Assembly (NCBI RefSeq): GCF_008080435.1
Contig: NZ_VRKN01000007.1
Span: forward strand, 1 to 64,000
DNA: 64,000 nt
Source: Enterobacter asburiae
GTDB lineage: Bacteria > Pseudomonadota > Gammaproteobacteria > Enterobacterales > Enterobacteriaceae
Direction of reading: 5' to 3'
Shown here: in pieces, positions 19,971 to 29,549 of the stretch
How positions within the stretch are numbered: position 1 is the stretch's first letter
Layout of the letters: every line of letters begins with the position of its first letter
Program-made: the position numbers and the translations under genes
The notes under the pieces: generated by a model
What the model saw: the letters and a program-made list of their open reading frames with translations, nothing else
Databases searched by the model: none
Told to the model about the DNA's origin: nothing

Positions 19971-20050
19971 AGCAAGCCGCACCAAATAATTAAGCCACCG
20001 TGTACCCTACAGACAACGGCGGTAACAACCTCAACAACAGAGGCAAGCCT

Positions 20051-21331
20051 ATGAACAGTTCGACCAATGCAGTAAAACGCTGGTGGTACATCATGCCGAT
20101 CGTGTTTATCACGTACAGCCTGGCGTACCTTGACCGTGCCAACTTCAGCTTCGCGTCCGCGGCGGGGATCACAGAGGACCTCGGCATCACCAAAGGTATC
20201 TCCTCCCTGCTGGGTGCCCTTTTCTTCCTGGGCTACTTCTTCTTCCAGATCCCCGGCGCGATTTACGCGGAACGCCGCAGCGTGCGTAAGCTGATCTTCG
20301 TCTGTCTGATCCTGTGGGGTGCCTGCGCGTCACTGACCGGCGTGGTGAACAATATTCCTGCCCTGGCCGCCATTCGCTTTATCCTCGGCATCGTCGAGGC
20401 GGCGGTCATGCCAGCGATGCTGATCTACATCAGCAACTGGTTTACCAAATCTGAACGCTCGCGAGCGAATACCTTCCTGATCCTCGGTAACCCGGTCACG
20501 GTACTGTGGATGTCGGTGGTGTCTGGCTACCTGATCCAGTCCTTCGGCTGGCGTGAAATGTTTATCATCGAAGGGGTTCCGGCAGTGATCTGGGCATTCT
20601 GCTGGTGGGTGCTGGTGAAAGATAAACCTGCCCAGGCGAAATGGCTTTCCGAAGACGAAAAAGCGGCGCTGCAGGCACAGCTGGATAAAGAACAGCAAGG
20701 TCTGAAGGCGGTACGCAACTACGGTGAAGCCTTCCGCTCGCGTAACGTGATCCTGCTCTGCGCACAGTATTTTACCTGGAGCATTGGCGTGTACGGCTTT
20801 GTGCTGTGGCTGCCGTCGATTATCCGCAGCGGCGGCGAGAACCTCGGCATGGTAGAGGTAGGCTGGCTCTCTTCCGTACCGTATCTGGCCGCGACCATCG
20901 CCATGATCGTTGCTTCATGGGCATCGGACAAGCTGCAGAACCGTAAGCTGTTTGTCTGGCCGCTGCTGCTGATCGCAGCCTTTGCGTTCATTGGTTCCTG
21001 GGCCGTAGGCGCGAATCACTTCTGGGCCTCTTACGCCCTGCTGGTCATTGCCGGTGCAGCCATGTACGCCCCGTACGGTCCGTTCTTTGCCATCATCCCG
21101 GAAATGCTGCCGCGTAACGTAGCGGGCGGCGCGATGGCGCTGATTAACAGTATGGGTGCGCTGGGTTCGTTCTGCGGCTCCTGGTTCGTCGGCTACCTGA
21201 ACGGTGCCACCGGCAGTCCGTCCGCATCGTACATCTTTATGGGGGTGGCGCTTTTCGCCTCCGTGTGGCTTACTTTGATTGTTAAGCCTGCTAATAATCA
21301 ACAACACCCTGTCGGCGCTCGCCACGCCTGA
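20051..21331 (+). CDS. kguT: MFS 2-ketogluconate transporter
   Basis: A 426-residue major-facilitator carrier of the anion:cation symporter type with twelve membrane segments. The signature YLDRANFSFASAAGI follows the first helix, as in sugar-acid carriers such as ExuT, GudP and KguT. The start at 20051 yields the usual N-terminus (MNSSTNAVKRWWYIMPIVFI); the frame upstream to 20000 has no support. Context between the kinase and a 2-ketoaldonate reductase supports 2-ketogluconate as substrate. Confidence 0.85.
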   Translation: MNSSTNAVKRWWYIMPIVFITYSLAYLDRANFSFASAAGITEDLGITKGISSLLGALFFLGYFFFQIPGAIYAERRSVRKLIFVCLILWGACASLTGVVNNIPALAAIRFILGIVEAAVMPAMLIYISNWFTKSERSRANTFLILGNPVTVLWMSVVSGYLIQSFGWREMFIIEGVPAVIWAFCWWVLVKDKPAQAKWLSEDEKAALQAQLDKEQQGLKAVRNYGEAFRSRNVILLCAQYFTWSIGVYGFVLWLPSIIRSGGENLGMVEVGWLSSVPYLAATIAMIVASWASDKLQNRKLFVWPLLLIAAFAFIGSWAVGANHFWASYALLVIAGAAMYAPYGPFFAIIPEMLPRNVAGGAMALINSMGALGSFCGSWFVGYLNGATGSPSASYIFMGVALFASVWLTLIVKPANNQQHPVGARHA

Positions 21332-21357
21332 ATCCTTAAAAATCAACGGAGATTAGC

Positions 21358-22332
21358 ATGAAGCCGTCCGTCATTTTGTATAAAGCACTGCCGGAAGATC
21401 TGCAGAAACGCCTTGAAGAACACTTCACCGTCACGCAGGTGAAGAACCTGAGCCCGGAAACCGTGGCACAGCACGCCGAAGCGTTCGCCCGCGCCGAAGG
21501 TCTGCTGGGTTCAAGCGAGAAAGTGGATGTCGCCCTGCTGGAGAAAATGCCGAAGCTTCGTGCTACCTCTACCGTTTCCGTGGGTTACGACAACTTCGAT
21601 GTGGATGCCCTTAATGCCCGCAAGATCCTGCTGATGCATACGCCACACGCCCTGACGGAAACCGTGGCCGACACGCTGATGGCGCTGGTACTCACCACGG
21701 CCCGTCGCGTGGTGGAAGTGGCTGAGCGCGTGAAAGCGGGCGAATGGACAAAAAGCATTGGACCGGACTGGTTTGGCGTGGACGTCCACGGCAAAACGCT
21801 GGGCATTGTTGGCATGGGGCGTATCGGGCTGGCACTGGCGCAGCGCGCGCATTTTGGTTTTAACATGCCGATTCTGTATAACGCGCGTCGCCATCACAGT
21901 GAAGCCGAAGAACGCTTCAACGCCCGTTACTGCGAGCTGGATACCCTGCTGGAGGAAGCCGATTTTGTCTGCCTGGTTCTGCCGCTGACGGACGAAACGC
22001 GTCATCTGATTGGCAAAGAGGCGTTTAAGAAAATGAAGCAGTCAGCCATTTTCATCAATGCAGGTCGCGGCCCGGTGGTGGATGAGAAGGCGCTGATTGA
22101 GGCCCTGCAGAACGGTGAGATCCATGCAGCAGGTCTGGACGTCTTTGAGCAGGAACCGCTGCCGGTGGATTCCCCGCTGCTTTCGCTGCCAAACGTGGTT
22201 GCCCTGCCGCACATCGGCTCAGCCACCCATGAGACGCGCTACAACATGGCGGCCACTGCGGTCGATAATCTTATTGCCGCCCTTAGCGGAAAGGTGGAGA
22301 TAAACTGCGTGAACCCGCAGGTGCAACGATAG
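21358..22332 (+). CDS. ghrB: Glyoxylate/hydroxypyruvate reductase B; 2-ketoaldonate reductase (kguD position)
   Basis: A 324-residue D-isomer-specific 2-hydroxyacid dehydrogenase, very close to E. coli GhrB (TiaE/YiaE). It has the NAD(P)-binding GMGRIG at 152-157 and the catalytic R237, E266, H285. E. coli GhrB reduces glyoxylate, hydroxypyruvate and 2-keto-D-gluconate. Here it is the last gene of the kgu operon, 26 bases after kguT, so reduction of 2-ketogluconate or its 6-phosphate to gluconate(-6-P) is probably its physiological role. Followed by a terminator. Confidence 0.93.
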   Translation: MKPSVILYKALPEDLQKRLEEHFTVTQVKNLSPETVAQHAEAFARAEGLLGSSEKVDVALLEKMPKLRATSTVSVGYDNFDVDALNARKILLMHTPHALTETVADTLMALVLTTARRVVEVAERVKAGEWTKSIGPDWFGVDVHGKTLGIVGMGRIGLALAQRAHFGFNMPILYNARRHHSEAEERFNARYCELDTLLEEADFVCLVLPLTDETRHLIGKEAFKKMKQSAIFINAGRGPVVDEKALIEALQNGEIHAAGLDVFEQEPLPVDSPLLSLPNVVALPHIGSATHETRYNMAATAVDNLIAALSGKVEINCVNPQVQR

Positions 22333-22337
22333 AAACG

Positions 22338-22364
22338 AAAAAACCCGCCAGAAGGCGGGTTTTT
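22338..22364. terminator. Bidirectional terminator between ghrB and cspA
   Basis: Stem AACCCGCC/GGCGGGTT flanked by A- and T-runs, 6 bases after the ghrB stop and 27 bases after the leftward cspA stop. Confidence 0.9.
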
Positions 22365-22390
22365 GAATTTTGTGCTACTGGGTTGGAAGC

Positions 22391-22603
22391 TTACAGGCTT
22401 ACAACGTTACCAGCTGCTGGGCCTTTAGCGCCGCTTTCGATGGTGAAGGAAACTTTCTGACCTTCATCCAGAGATTTGTAGCCTTCGTTCTGGATAGCAG
22501 AGAAGTGTACGAACACGTCTTTTGAGCCATCGTCAGGAGTGATGAAGCCGAAACCTTTATCAGCGTTGAACCATTTTACCAGACCAGTCATTTTAGCAGA
22601 CAT
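22391..22603 (-). CDS. cspA: Major cold shock protein CspA
   Basis: A 70-residue single-domain OB-fold RNA chaperone with RNP1 KGFGFI and RNP2 VFVHF. It melts mRNA secondary structure after a temperature drop. The protein beginning [17 protein letters not shown] and the position next to ghrB and yiaF identify CspA rather than another Csp. A long conserved leader precedes it. Confidence 0.97.
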   Translation of the reverse strand: MSAKMTGLVKWFNADKGFGFITPDDGSKDVFVHFSAIQNEGYKSLDEGQKVSFTIESGAKGPAAGNVVSL

Positions 22604-22760
22604 AGAAATTACCTTATTAACAAATATATTGTGCCTTCCGGCTTGATGGATTGCGTTACAGAGTTTTAAGCGATGAAGGAAGGGTCACTACGAAGGGTAT
22701 CTATGGATAACAATCTGGACTGCTTTACTAAACTGCTTTAGGTCTGTGTAACAAACCGAC
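22604..22760 (-). promoter_or_regulatory. cspA 5' leader with cold box (RNA thermoswitch)
   Basis: About 157 bases of leader correspond along their length to the E. coli cspA 5' UTR. They begin with CGGTTTGTTACACAGACC (cold box, near 22758-22741), then AAAGCAGTTTAGTAAAGCAG, the GATACCCTTCGTAGTG segment and the CCGGAAGGCACA region before the ribosome site. In E. coli this RNA refolds in the cold to expose the start. The cold-box centre differs from the E. coli TGACGTACAG. Confidence 0.85.
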
Positions 22761-22767
22761 GGGGATA

Positions 22768-22796
22768 GTTATACCGATGTGGTAGAAGAATGACAA
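22768..22796 (-). promoter_or_regulatory. cspA promoter
   Basis: TTGTCA (22796-22791) and TATAAC (22773-22768) with exactly 17 bases between them predict transcription starting around 22760, directly in front of the cold box. Confidence 0.8.
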
Positions 22797-22816
22797 GCGT
22801 TATTTTCGATATGCAT

Positions 22817-22845
22817 AAAAAACCCCGCCGGAAGCGAGGTTTTTT
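22817..22845. terminator. Terminator downstream of yiaF
   Basis: Imperfect stem AAAACCCCGC/GCGAGGTTTT with A- and T-runs on either side, ending 5 bases from the leftward yiaF stop. It insulates the cspA promoter from yiaF. Confidence 0.85.
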
Positions 22846-22849
22846 CGGT

Positions 22850-23560
22850 TTATTCTGTGGCAGTGACTGCGACACCCCAGGCCTGGCTAAAGGCCTGATG
22901 CTGGGAGGCCAGCGGCCCAATCAGCGTATTGTACTGGCTTGCCTGCTGCGAGGTCGGGAACTGAATGCCGTTGGCAACAAAGCTCACCTGAGTCTCCTGC
23001 TGGGCGATAAAGTCACCCACCTGAACCAGCTGCTGCGTGAAGATTTGCGCGGCCGGAATCAACGGTTGCAGTGCTTCAGACGGTTTCGTCACCACTTTCT
23101 CATACACTTTGTCGAAGACCGGTTTGAGATCGTCGCCCTGCTTCAGCGCAGAACGTGACGCATCAGCCTGCATTTTCGCATTCTGCAACTGCTGGCTCAG
23201 CACGCCAAGCGCGCCGTTGGACTGGCGAAGCGGTTCACGCTGCGTCATATAATCCTGCGGAACGCGAATGGCGTTCACGCTATCCACCACGGGACGGATA
23301 CCGGAATCCATCGCCTGGCTCACCTGCTGTGAATAACCATAAAGAATGGCGTAATCGGACACGAAGGGGCCAAACTGTTTTTTCTGATCCGCAGTCAGCG
23401 TCGGCAACCGCTCGCCGCTGCGCATCACTGTATTCTGCAGAAAATCGATAAACGCTTTGCGCTGATCGCCTTCTTTATCAAAACACCCACTCAGGCTAAC
23501 AACCATCAACAACGCCGCAATAGGCGCAAACCAGCGAGAGCAGGACTTTCCTGTCGCCAT
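22850..23560 (-). CDS. yiaF: DUF3053 lipoprotein YiaF
   Basis: A 236-residue protein of unknown function, clearly the ortholog of E. coli YiaF. The N-terminus MATGKSCSRWF leads into a hydrophobic stretch ending in the lipobox LSGC (lipidated Cys26). The mature part is Gln-rich and helical (for example SQQLQNAKMQADASRSALKQG) and contains no enzyme motif I recognise. The start at 23560 follows an AAGGAG ribosome site; a longer frame to 23620 lacks support. Confidence 0.9.
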   Translation of the reverse strand: MATGKSCSRWFAPIAALLMVVSLSGCFDKEGDQRKAFIDFLQNTVMRSGERLPTLTADQKKQFGPFVSDYAILYGYSQQVSQAMDSGIRPVVDSVNAIRVPQDYMTQREPLRQSNGALGVLSQQLQNAKMQADASRSALKQGDDLKPVFDKVYEKVVTKPSEALQPLIPAAQIFTQQLVQVGDFIAQQETQVSFVANGIQFPTSQQASQYNTLIGPLASQHQAFSQAWGVAVTATE

Positions 23561-23891
23561 TTTATTACTCCTTTCACCCAAAAAAGCGCACACCGGCACA
23601 CGCGTGCCCGACGCTGACAAGGATAGTCCAGGTCAGCCTTGCAAGATACTCTTTTCATGCAAAACGGCTATTGCCGATTTATTTCTTACCATTTACAAAA
23701 AAATACCTGACGAAGCCGACATATGACTAATCAGGGAATTAGCATAACTATCCATATCGCTGAATCGGGTAAAGCGATCGTTACCGCACGATTAATCACA
23801 ACCGCGACGATCCTGGGTTGGTATTAGGGACTATTCTTAATTGGCTCTCTGATGTTCTTGATCACGATGTGAGATTTAAGAGGAGTCCTCA
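23561..23891. other. Divergent intergenic region between yiaF and yiaG
   Basis: 331 bases with no ORF of note. They must carry the yiaF and yiaG promoters. The strong AGAGGAG ribosome site of yiaG is at 23879-23885. I see no clear -10/-35 pair, repeat or RNA gene. Confidence 0.4.
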
Positions 23892-24179
23892 ATGGAATAT
23901 AAAGATCCTGAGTTTGAGCTGCTGAGCAGTCTGGAACAGATCATTTTTAAAGATGTACCGCAGACGATTACCCTGCAACAAAAATCCAATCCCTTTACAG
24001 AATATGAGCAATTGCGCAAAGGGACAGGACTGAAAACGGAAGAATTCGCCAGAGCGATGGGTGTCAGCGTGGCTATGGTGCAGGAGTGGGAGTCAAAACG
24101 AGAGAAACCCACCCCAACCGAGTTAAGGCTGATGCGCCTGATTCAGGCCAACCCTGCATTCAGCAAACAGATAGCGTAG
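23892..24179 (+). CDS. yiaG: HTH-type (HigA-like) regulator YiaG
   Basis: A 95-residue protein: an N-terminal part of about 35 residues, then a Cro/C1-type helix-turn-helix (LRKGTGLKTEEFARAMGVSVAMVQEWESKREKPT, about 37-71). This is the form found in antitoxins such as MqsA/HigA, but no toxin gene is adjacent. Its targets are unknown. Ortholog of E. coli YiaG. Confidence 0.9.
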   Translation: MEYKDPEFELLSSLEQIIFKDVPQTITLQQKSNPFTEYEQLRKGTGLKTEEFARAMGVSVAMVQEWESKREKPTPTELRLMRLIQANPAFSKQIA

Positions 24180-24191
24180 TGAAGTTTGAAT

Positions 24192-24220
24192 GCCCCCGCC
24201 TTTGCGGGGGCTTGTGTTTT
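24192..24220. terminator. Terminator between yiaG and the ABC-F gene
   Basis: GCCCCCGC/GCGGGGGC stem with a short loop followed by TTGTGTTTT on the rightward strand; it serves yiaG. The leftward ABC-F gene ends here without its own T-run. Confidence 0.75.
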
Positions 24221-25838
24221 AAAGGCTATCACAACGCCAACCCGCCTCTTCCCATACCCATTCATGCGTTAATGTTAATCCTTTTAAAAAAACCTCATCG
24301 TGTGATACCACCAGTAAAGCCCCGGGGAAACCGGCCAGCGCCGCTTCAATGGCCTGGACTGAGGCCAAGTCCAGATGGTTGGTCGGTTCATCCAGCAGCA
24401 GAAGCTGCGTGGCTTCCGCGCGCCACAGCACGCAGGCCAGGGCGGCCTTAAGACGCTCGCCGCCGCTGAGCTCCGCCAGCGGAAGCGTAACTTTGTCGGC
24501 ACCCAGCTGAAGCTGCGCCAGACGGGTTCGCAATACCCCCTCTTCCAGAGGCGTATGACTCAAGTTGAGATGCGTCATGACCGACTGCGACAGATCGAGC
24601 CGGGACAGATGTTGGTCGAGATAAGCGCAGCTGACGGAAACCCTACAGGTACCCGAACGGGGGGCAATCTCGCCGAGGATAGTTTTTAACAGCGTCGATT
24701 TTCCGCAGCCGTTCGGTCCCTTTAACGCCACGCGCATTGGTCCGTCCATCCGCCAGTTGAGCGGAGGAACAGGCACATGCGGCAGCACCAGATCCTCCAG
24801 CACCAGTACCTGCTTCCCCTCCGGGATCTGACTCCCCGGCAGGGTGAACATCACCGGATTATCTTCTTCAACGCGTTCACGCGCCTTGTTTACCGCGGCG
24901 TTCAGGGCTTCATTTTGCTCGCTGTGCTGTTTTTTCCAGGAGCCGATCCGCTCCTTTGCCGCGCCTTTATATTTGACCCGCTCGAACGACGCGATATTCA
25001 GGGTATCGACGGTGCGTAATGTCTTTGCCGAACGCCGCTGGCTGTCATCATGCTCTTTTTGCATGCGTGCCCGAGTGCGTTTGCGCTCGGTTGCAGCATG
25101 TTCCAGCGCCGCGCGGGCCGCCTGCTGTTCGGCATCGCGCTGGGTGTGATAATCCGCATAATTCCCGCCGTAGCTGCGCAGACCCGAGGCGCTCAGTTCA
25201 AGGATACGCGGCACCTGCTCCAGAAGTTCACGGTCATGGGAGGCCACCAGCACGCCGCCCTGAAAACGGCTGAGCTGGTCGTAGAACCACGCCCGGCCTT
25301 GTCGATCCAGATGGTTAGTGGGTTCGTCCAGCAGCATGAAATCCGCTTCAGCCGTAAACGCCCCGCACAGCAGGGCGCGAATGCGCTCGCCGCCGCTGAG
25401 TTCACCGGCAGGTTTATCCGGGTCAAACGGTGGGAGCTTCGCATTGATAAACGCCTCGCTCAGGCGCTCGGCTACATCCCAGTAACCGTCGAGCATCTCC
25501 AGATCGTCAGGCTGGTAATCGCCGCTGTCGATGCGCTTACGCGCCGTAAAAATCGCGTCATACCCGAGCAGTTCAGCAAGCGTCGTCTGCGGAGAAATAA
25601 CGTGCTGCTGCGCCACCCAGGCATGCGAGCCAAAGCGCTCAATATGACCGGTAGCCGGTTCGTCCAGCCCCGCCAGCAGACGCAGCAGACGCGTTTTCCC
25701 GCTGCCGTTGCGGCCAACCAGCGCGCACAGGGAGGGTTCCAGCGTGAGATTCAGCGGACCAAAAAGGGTATCGCCCGTCGGAAACTGACAGGTGACCTGA
25801 TGCAAAATAAAAGAAGGGGACTGCGCAAAATGAGCCAT
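24219..25838 (-). CDS. ABC-F family ATPase (duplicated ABC domains, no membrane part)
   Basis: A 539-residue soluble protein of two fused ABC ATPase domains. Domain 1 has Walker A GRNGSGKT (43-50), signature LSGGER (147-152) and Walker B LLDEPTNHLD (169-178). A charged, probably helical interdomain linker follows (about 235-330, KRTRARMQKEHDD...). Domain 2 has Walker A GPNGCGKS (374-381), signature LSGGER (457-462) and LLDEPTNHLD (481-490). This is the ABC-F plan of ribosome-acting factors (EttA, Uup, YheS, resistance ARE proteins). I cannot assign a subfamily. E. coli K-12 lacks it here. The start at 25838 follows AGGAG. Confidence 0.88.
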   Translation of the reverse strand: MAHFAQSPSFILHQVTCQFPTGDTLFGPLNLTLEPSLCALVGRNGSGKTRLLRLLAGLDEPATGHIERFGSHAWVAQQHVISPQTTLAELLGYDAIFTARKRIDSGDYQPDDLEMLDGYWDVAERLSEAFINAKLPPFDPDKPAGELSGGERIRALLCGAFTAEADFMLLDEPTNHLDRQGRAWFYDQLSRFQGGVLVASHDRELLEQVPRILELSASGLRSYGGNYADYHTQRDAEQQAARAALEHAATERKRTRARMQKEHDDSQRRSAKTLRTVDTLNIASFERVKYKGAAKERIGSWKKQHSEQNEALNAAVNKARERVEEDNPVMFTLPGSQIPEGKQVLVLEDLVLPHVPVPPLNWRMDGPMRVALKGPNGCGKSTLLKTILGEIAPRSGTCRVSVSCAYLDQHLSRLDLSQSVMTHLNLSHTPLEEGVLRTRLAQLQLGADKVTLPLAELSGGERLKAALACVLWRAEATQLLLLDEPTNHLDLASVQAIEAALAGFPGALLVVSHDEVFLKGLTLTHEWVWEEAGWRCDSL

Positions 25839-26018
25839 AAGCACTCCTGAATGAAATCAAAACATCCCCTGCCGACGCGGTGGCGTTTAGCAAGGATCGA
25901 AGTTCATCAGTCGTGTTTGTTCATTTTTGGGGGGCGCTCCAGCGCGAGAAAGTTAACGCGATAAGGATAGCGGTAATGTGTTGACGGTTTCAAGGTTAAA
26001 TTTTGTGCGGTACGGTAT

Positions 26019-26044
26019 AAAAAAACCCGCCGAAGCGGGTTTTT
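26019..26044 (-). terminator. Terminator of the glyQS operon
   Basis: AACCCGC/GCGGGTT stem flanked by an A-run on the left and TTTTTC on the right, about 50 bases beyond the leftward glyS stop. It reads as a terminator on either strand. Confidence 0.85.
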
Positions 26045-26050
26045 CTCACC

Positions 26051-26091
26051 TGTAGGCCCGTGCAAGCGAAGCGTCGCCGGGCAACGGGCAC
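26051..26091. repeat. REP-like palindromic element after glyS
   Basis: TGTAGGCCCGTGCAAGCGAAGCG...CGGGCAACGGGCAC has the arms and central AAGCGAAGCG of a REP/PU element. It sits just downstream of glyS. Confidence 0.75.
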
Positions 26092-26092
26092 A

Positions 26093-28162
26093 TTACTGCA
26101 GCAGCGAAATATCCGCTACGCGCAGGAACAACTCGCGCAGTTTCTCGAGCATGGAGAGACGGTTAACACGCAGCTCTTTATCTTCTACGTTCACCATCAC
26201 TTTCTCGAAGAAGGCGTCGATAACGTCACGCAGCTCAGCCAGCTCCACCAGCGCTTCCTGGTAGCGACCTTCCGCGAAGTACGGCTCGAGCTTGTCGCGC
26301 AGCACCACAACCTGCATCGCCAGAGCGATCTCTTCCGGCTCTTTCAGGGTCGCGGCGTTCACGCGCTCGTTCAGCGTCTCGTCGGATTTCGCCAGAATGT
26401 TAGATACACGCTTGTTGGCCGCGGCCAGGGCAGATGCCGCTTCCAGCGTACGGAAGTGGGAAACCGCCTTCATACGCGCATCGAAATCAGCCGGACGGGT
26501 TGGACGACGCGCCAGCACTGCCTGAATGGTGTCAACGGTGTAACCTTCGTCCTGATACCACGCGCGGAAACGACCGAGCATAAAGTCGATCACATCATCC
26601 ACAACCTTCGCGTTGGTCAGCTTATCACCGTATAGACGCACCGCTTCTTCGGTCAGCGTTTGCAGATCGAGGTTCAGGTTCTTCTCAACGATGATACGCA
26701 GCACGCCCAGCGCAGCACGACGCAGCGCAAACGGGTCTTTGTCGCCCTTTGGATGCTGGCCGATACCAAAGATACCCGCCAGGGTGTCCATCTTATCGGC
26801 AATCGCCACGGCACAGGCAACCGGGTTGGACGGCAGTTCGTCACCCGCAAAGCGCGGCTGATACTGCTCGTTCAGGGCCACGGCCACGTCTTCCGCTTCG
26901 CCATCGTGACGCGCGTAGTGCATACCCATAACGCCCTGGGTGTCGGTAAATTCGAACACCATGTTGGTCATCAGGTCGCATTTTGACAGCAGGCCAGCAC
27001 GCGTCGCGTGGTTGACGTCTGCACCGATTTCGCGGGCGATCCAGCCGGACAGTTCCGCAATACGGTCTGTCTTGTCGCGCAGCGTACCCAGCTGCTGCTG
27101 GAACAGCACGGTCTGCAGACGCGGGAGATGATCTTCCAGACGCTTTTTACGGTCGGTATTGAAGAAGAACTCGGCATCCGCCAGACGCGGACGCACCACT
27201 TTCTCGTTTCCGGAAATAATCTGGATCGGATCTTTCGATTCGATGTTCGCCACGAAGATGAAGTTTGGCAGCAGCTTGCCGTCGTTGGCGTAAACCGGGA
27301 AGTACTTCTGGTCACCCTTCATGGTGTACACCAGCGCTTCAGCCGGAACGGCCAGGAATTTCTCTTCGAACTTCGCGGTCAGCACAACCGGCCATTCAAC
27401 CAGAGAAGTCACTTCTTCCAGCAGGCTTTCGCTCAGGTCTGCGTTACCGCCAATCTGGCGCGCCGCTTCTTCGGCGTCCGCTTTGATTTTGGCTTTACGC
27501 TGTTCGTAGTCGGCAATAACTTTACCGCGCTCCAGCAGGATCTGCGGGTACTGGTCGGCATTGTCGATGGTGAATTCCGGCTCGCCCATGAAGCGGTGAC
27601 CGCGGATCACGCGATTGGATGCCACGCCCAGAATGGTAGCAGGAATAACGGTATCGCCCAGCAGCAGGGTCACGGTGTGAACCGGACGCACGAAGTGTAC
27701 GTCAGACGCGCCCCAGCGCATCAGCTTAGGAATCGGCAGCTTCGCCAGAGACGTGGCAATCATGTCCGGCAGCAGCGCTTCCGCGCTTTCGCCTTTCACA
27801 TGCGCACGATACAGCAGCCACTCGCCTTTATCCGTGGCCAGACGCTCGGCCTGGTCAACGGTGATGCCGCAACCGCGCGCCCAGCCTTCAGCCGCTTTGC
27901 TTGGCTTGCCTTCCGCGTCAAACGCCTGGGCAATCGCCGGGCCACGTTTTTCGACTTCGCGATCCGGCTGAGACGCCGCCAGATTTGCCACTTTCAGCGC
28001 CAGACGGCGCGGTGCGGCAAACCACTCAATTTTACCGTGTGCCAGGCCAGCGTTATCCAGCTCAGCGGTCACGTTCGCAGCGAAAGATTCAGCCAGGCTG
28101 CGCAGGGCTTTTGGTGGCAGCTCTTCGGTGCCGATTTCCACCAGGAAAGTTTTCTCAGACAT
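26093..28162 (-). CDS. glyS: Glycyl-tRNA synthetase beta subunit
   Basis: The 689-residue beta chain of the bacterial alpha2beta2 glycyl-tRNA synthetase, involved in tRNA recognition and assembly. The N-terminus [24 protein letters not shown] and the HD-like internal block [13 protein letters not shown] are typical, and the C-terminal anticodon-binding region ends [11 protein letters not shown]. Same length as E. coli GlyS. It follows glyQ by 9 bases in the same operon. Confidence 0.98.
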   Translation of the reverse strand: MSEKTFLVEIGTEELPPKALRSLAESFAANVTAELDNAGLAHGKIEWFAAPRRLALKVANLAASQPDREVEKRGPAIAQAFDAEGKPSKAAEGWARGCGITVDQAERLATDKGEWLLYRAHVKGESAEALLPDMIATSLAKLPIPKLMRWGASDVHFVRPVHTVTLLLGDTVIPATILGVASNRVIRGHRFMGEPEFTIDNADQYPQILLERGKVIADYEQRKAKIKADAEEAARQIGGNADLSESLLEEVTSLVEWPVVLTAKFEEKFLAVPAEALVYTMKGDQKYFPVYANDGKLLPNFIFVANIESKDPIQIISGNEKVVRPRLADAEFFFNTDRKKRLEDHLPRLQTVLFQQQLGTLRDKTDRIAELSGWIAREIGADVNHATRAGLLSKCDLMTNMVFEFTDTQGVMGMHYARHDGEAEDVAVALNEQYQPRFAGDELPSNPVACAVAIADKMDTLAGIFGIGQHPKGDKDPFALRRAALGVLRIIVEKNLNLDLQTLTEEAVRLYGDKLTNAKVVDDVIDFMLGRFRAWYQDEGYTVDTIQAVLARRPTRPADFDARMKAVSHFRTLEAASALAAANKRVSNILAKSDETLNERVNAATLKEPEEIALAMQVVVLRDKLEPYFAEGRYQEALVELAELRDVIDAFFEKVMVNVEDKELRVNRLSMLEKLRELFLRVADISLLQ

Positions 28163-28171
28163 GGCCGCCTC

Positions 28172-29083
28172 TTATTTGTTTCGGTTGCACATCGGGAAGC
28201 CAAGGGCTTCACGGGACGCGTAGTAAGCTTCTGCAACGGCTTTGGTCAGGGTGCGAATACGCAGAATGTAACGCTGACGTTCAGTCACGGAGATGGCTTT
28301 GCGGGCGTCCAGCAGGTTGAAACTGTGGGCGGCCTTCAGAATACGCTCGTAGGCAGGCAGCGGCAGCGGAGTCTCCAGCGCCAGCAGCTGCTGCGCTTCT
28401 TTCTCGTACTGCTCGAAGCAGGTGAACAGGAAGTCCACGTCCGCGTATTCGAAGTTATAGGTGGATTGCTCCACTTCGTTCTGATGGAACACGTCGCCGT
28501 AGGTGGTTTTACCCAGCGGGCCGTCGCTCCAGACCAGGTCGTAAACGCTGTCTACGCCCTGAATGTACATCGCCAGACGTTCCAGACCGTAGGTGATTTC
28601 ACCGGTGATCGGCTTACATTCCAGACCACCCACCTGCTGGAAGTAAGTGAACTGGGTCACTTCCATGCCGTTCAGCCACACTTCCCAACCCAGACCCCAG
28701 GCACCCAGCGTTGGGTTTTCCCAGTTATCTTCCACGAAGCGAATGTCGTGGATGGTGGGATCCATACCCAGCTCTTTCAGCGACCCGAGATACAGTTCCT
28801 GAATGTTGTCTGGTGATGGCTTAATCACCACCTGGAACTGATAGTAATGCTGCAGACGGTTCGGGTTTTCACCGTAACGACCATCGGTCGGACGACGGGA
28901 AGGCTGCACATACGCGGTCGCCATTGGCTCTGGCCCCAACGCGCGCAGACTGGTCATCGGGTGTGAAGTGCCGGCGCCGACTTCCATGTCCAAAGGTTGA
29001 ACAATGGTACAGCCCTGACGAGCCCAGTAATCCTGTAAGGTCAGGATCAGGCCCTGGAAGGTCTTGGTATCAAACTTTTGCAT
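28172..29083 (-). CDS. glyQ: Glycyl-tRNA synthetase alpha subunit
   Basis: The 303-residue catalytic class II subunit that activates glycine. Conserved blocks [37 protein letters not shown] and the motif-2/3 region [22 protein letters not shown] are intact. First gene of glyQS; a leftward TATACT at 29132-29127 is a plausible -10 giving a short leader, though no good -35 is visible. Confidence 0.98.
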   Translation of the reverse strand: MQKFDTKTFQGLILTLQDYWARQGCTIVQPLDMEVGAGTSHPMTSLRALGPEPMATAYVQPSRRPTDGRYGENPNRLQHYYQFQVVIKPSPDNIQELYLGSLKELGMDPTIHDIRFVEDNWENPTLGAWGLGWEVWLNGMEVTQFTYFQQVGGLECKPITGEITYGLERLAMYIQGVDSVYDLVWSDGPLGKTTYGDVFHQNEVEQSTYNFEYADVDFLFTCFEQYEKEAQQLLALETPLPLPAYERILKAAHSFNLLDARKAISVTERQRYILRIRTLTKAVAEAYYASREALGFPMCNRNK

Positions 29084-29243
29084 AGTATTTCGTGCTGGAT
29101 ACGTGTGGTTTTAAATGGAAGGGACCAGTATACCCGCTGGCTGCAAGATATACAGTACGAAACGGGGTTGTTTAGGGAAAATTGGGAAATAAGCCTTGCG
29201 GCCAGAACGCTGACGGCGTCTGGCTGTTGATTATCCGAGCAGG

Positions 29244-29549
29244 CTAGCGCATGGAGAGGTGTAAAAACTGACCGTCCGCATCAAACGAGCAGACAAAGCC
29301 CTCTTTGCGCGACGTATGGCCCCGCAGCTCATAGCTTCCCTGAAAACGCTCAAACCCGGTGACATCAATTTTCTGCACGTCCGAGTTATAGCGGCGAGCG
29401 GCCCGATCTTTACAGAGCGCTTCCATATTCAGTGAACGTTCCGGGCTCATTTTACCCTGCTGCGCTTTTTGCACAGGTGCTTCTTGCGGCGCACTGCATC
29501 CCGTCAGGATCAACAGCAGAAAGAGTGACGCCACACGCTTCATCATCAT
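29244..29549 (-). CDS. ysaB: Small lipoprotein YsaB
   Basis: A 101-residue putative lipoprotein: MMMKRVASLFLLLILTGC with the lipobox cysteine at position 18, then a short domain with an invariant-looking pair of cysteines (LCKDRAARRYN, GFVCSFDADGQFLHLSMR). Matches E. coli YsaB in position (glyQ-ysaB-wecH) and sequence. Function unknown. Confidence 0.88.
   Translation of the reverse strand: MMMKRVASLFLLLILTGCSAPQEAPVQKAQQGKMSPERSLNMEALCKDRAARRYNSDVQKIDVTGFERFQGSYELRGHTSRKEGFVCSFDADGQFLHLSMR

Noticed and set aside
23892..24179. yiaG as the antitoxin of a toxin-antitoxin pair
   Set aside because: The HTH is of the HigA/MqsA type, but no toxin-sized gene lies next to it: yiaF is a lipoprotein and the other neighbour is an ABC-F ATPase.
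27008..28816. A 602-codon open frame antisense to glyS and glyQ
   Set aside because: It spans the junction of two conserved genes on the other strand and has no domain or start signal; a shadow frame.
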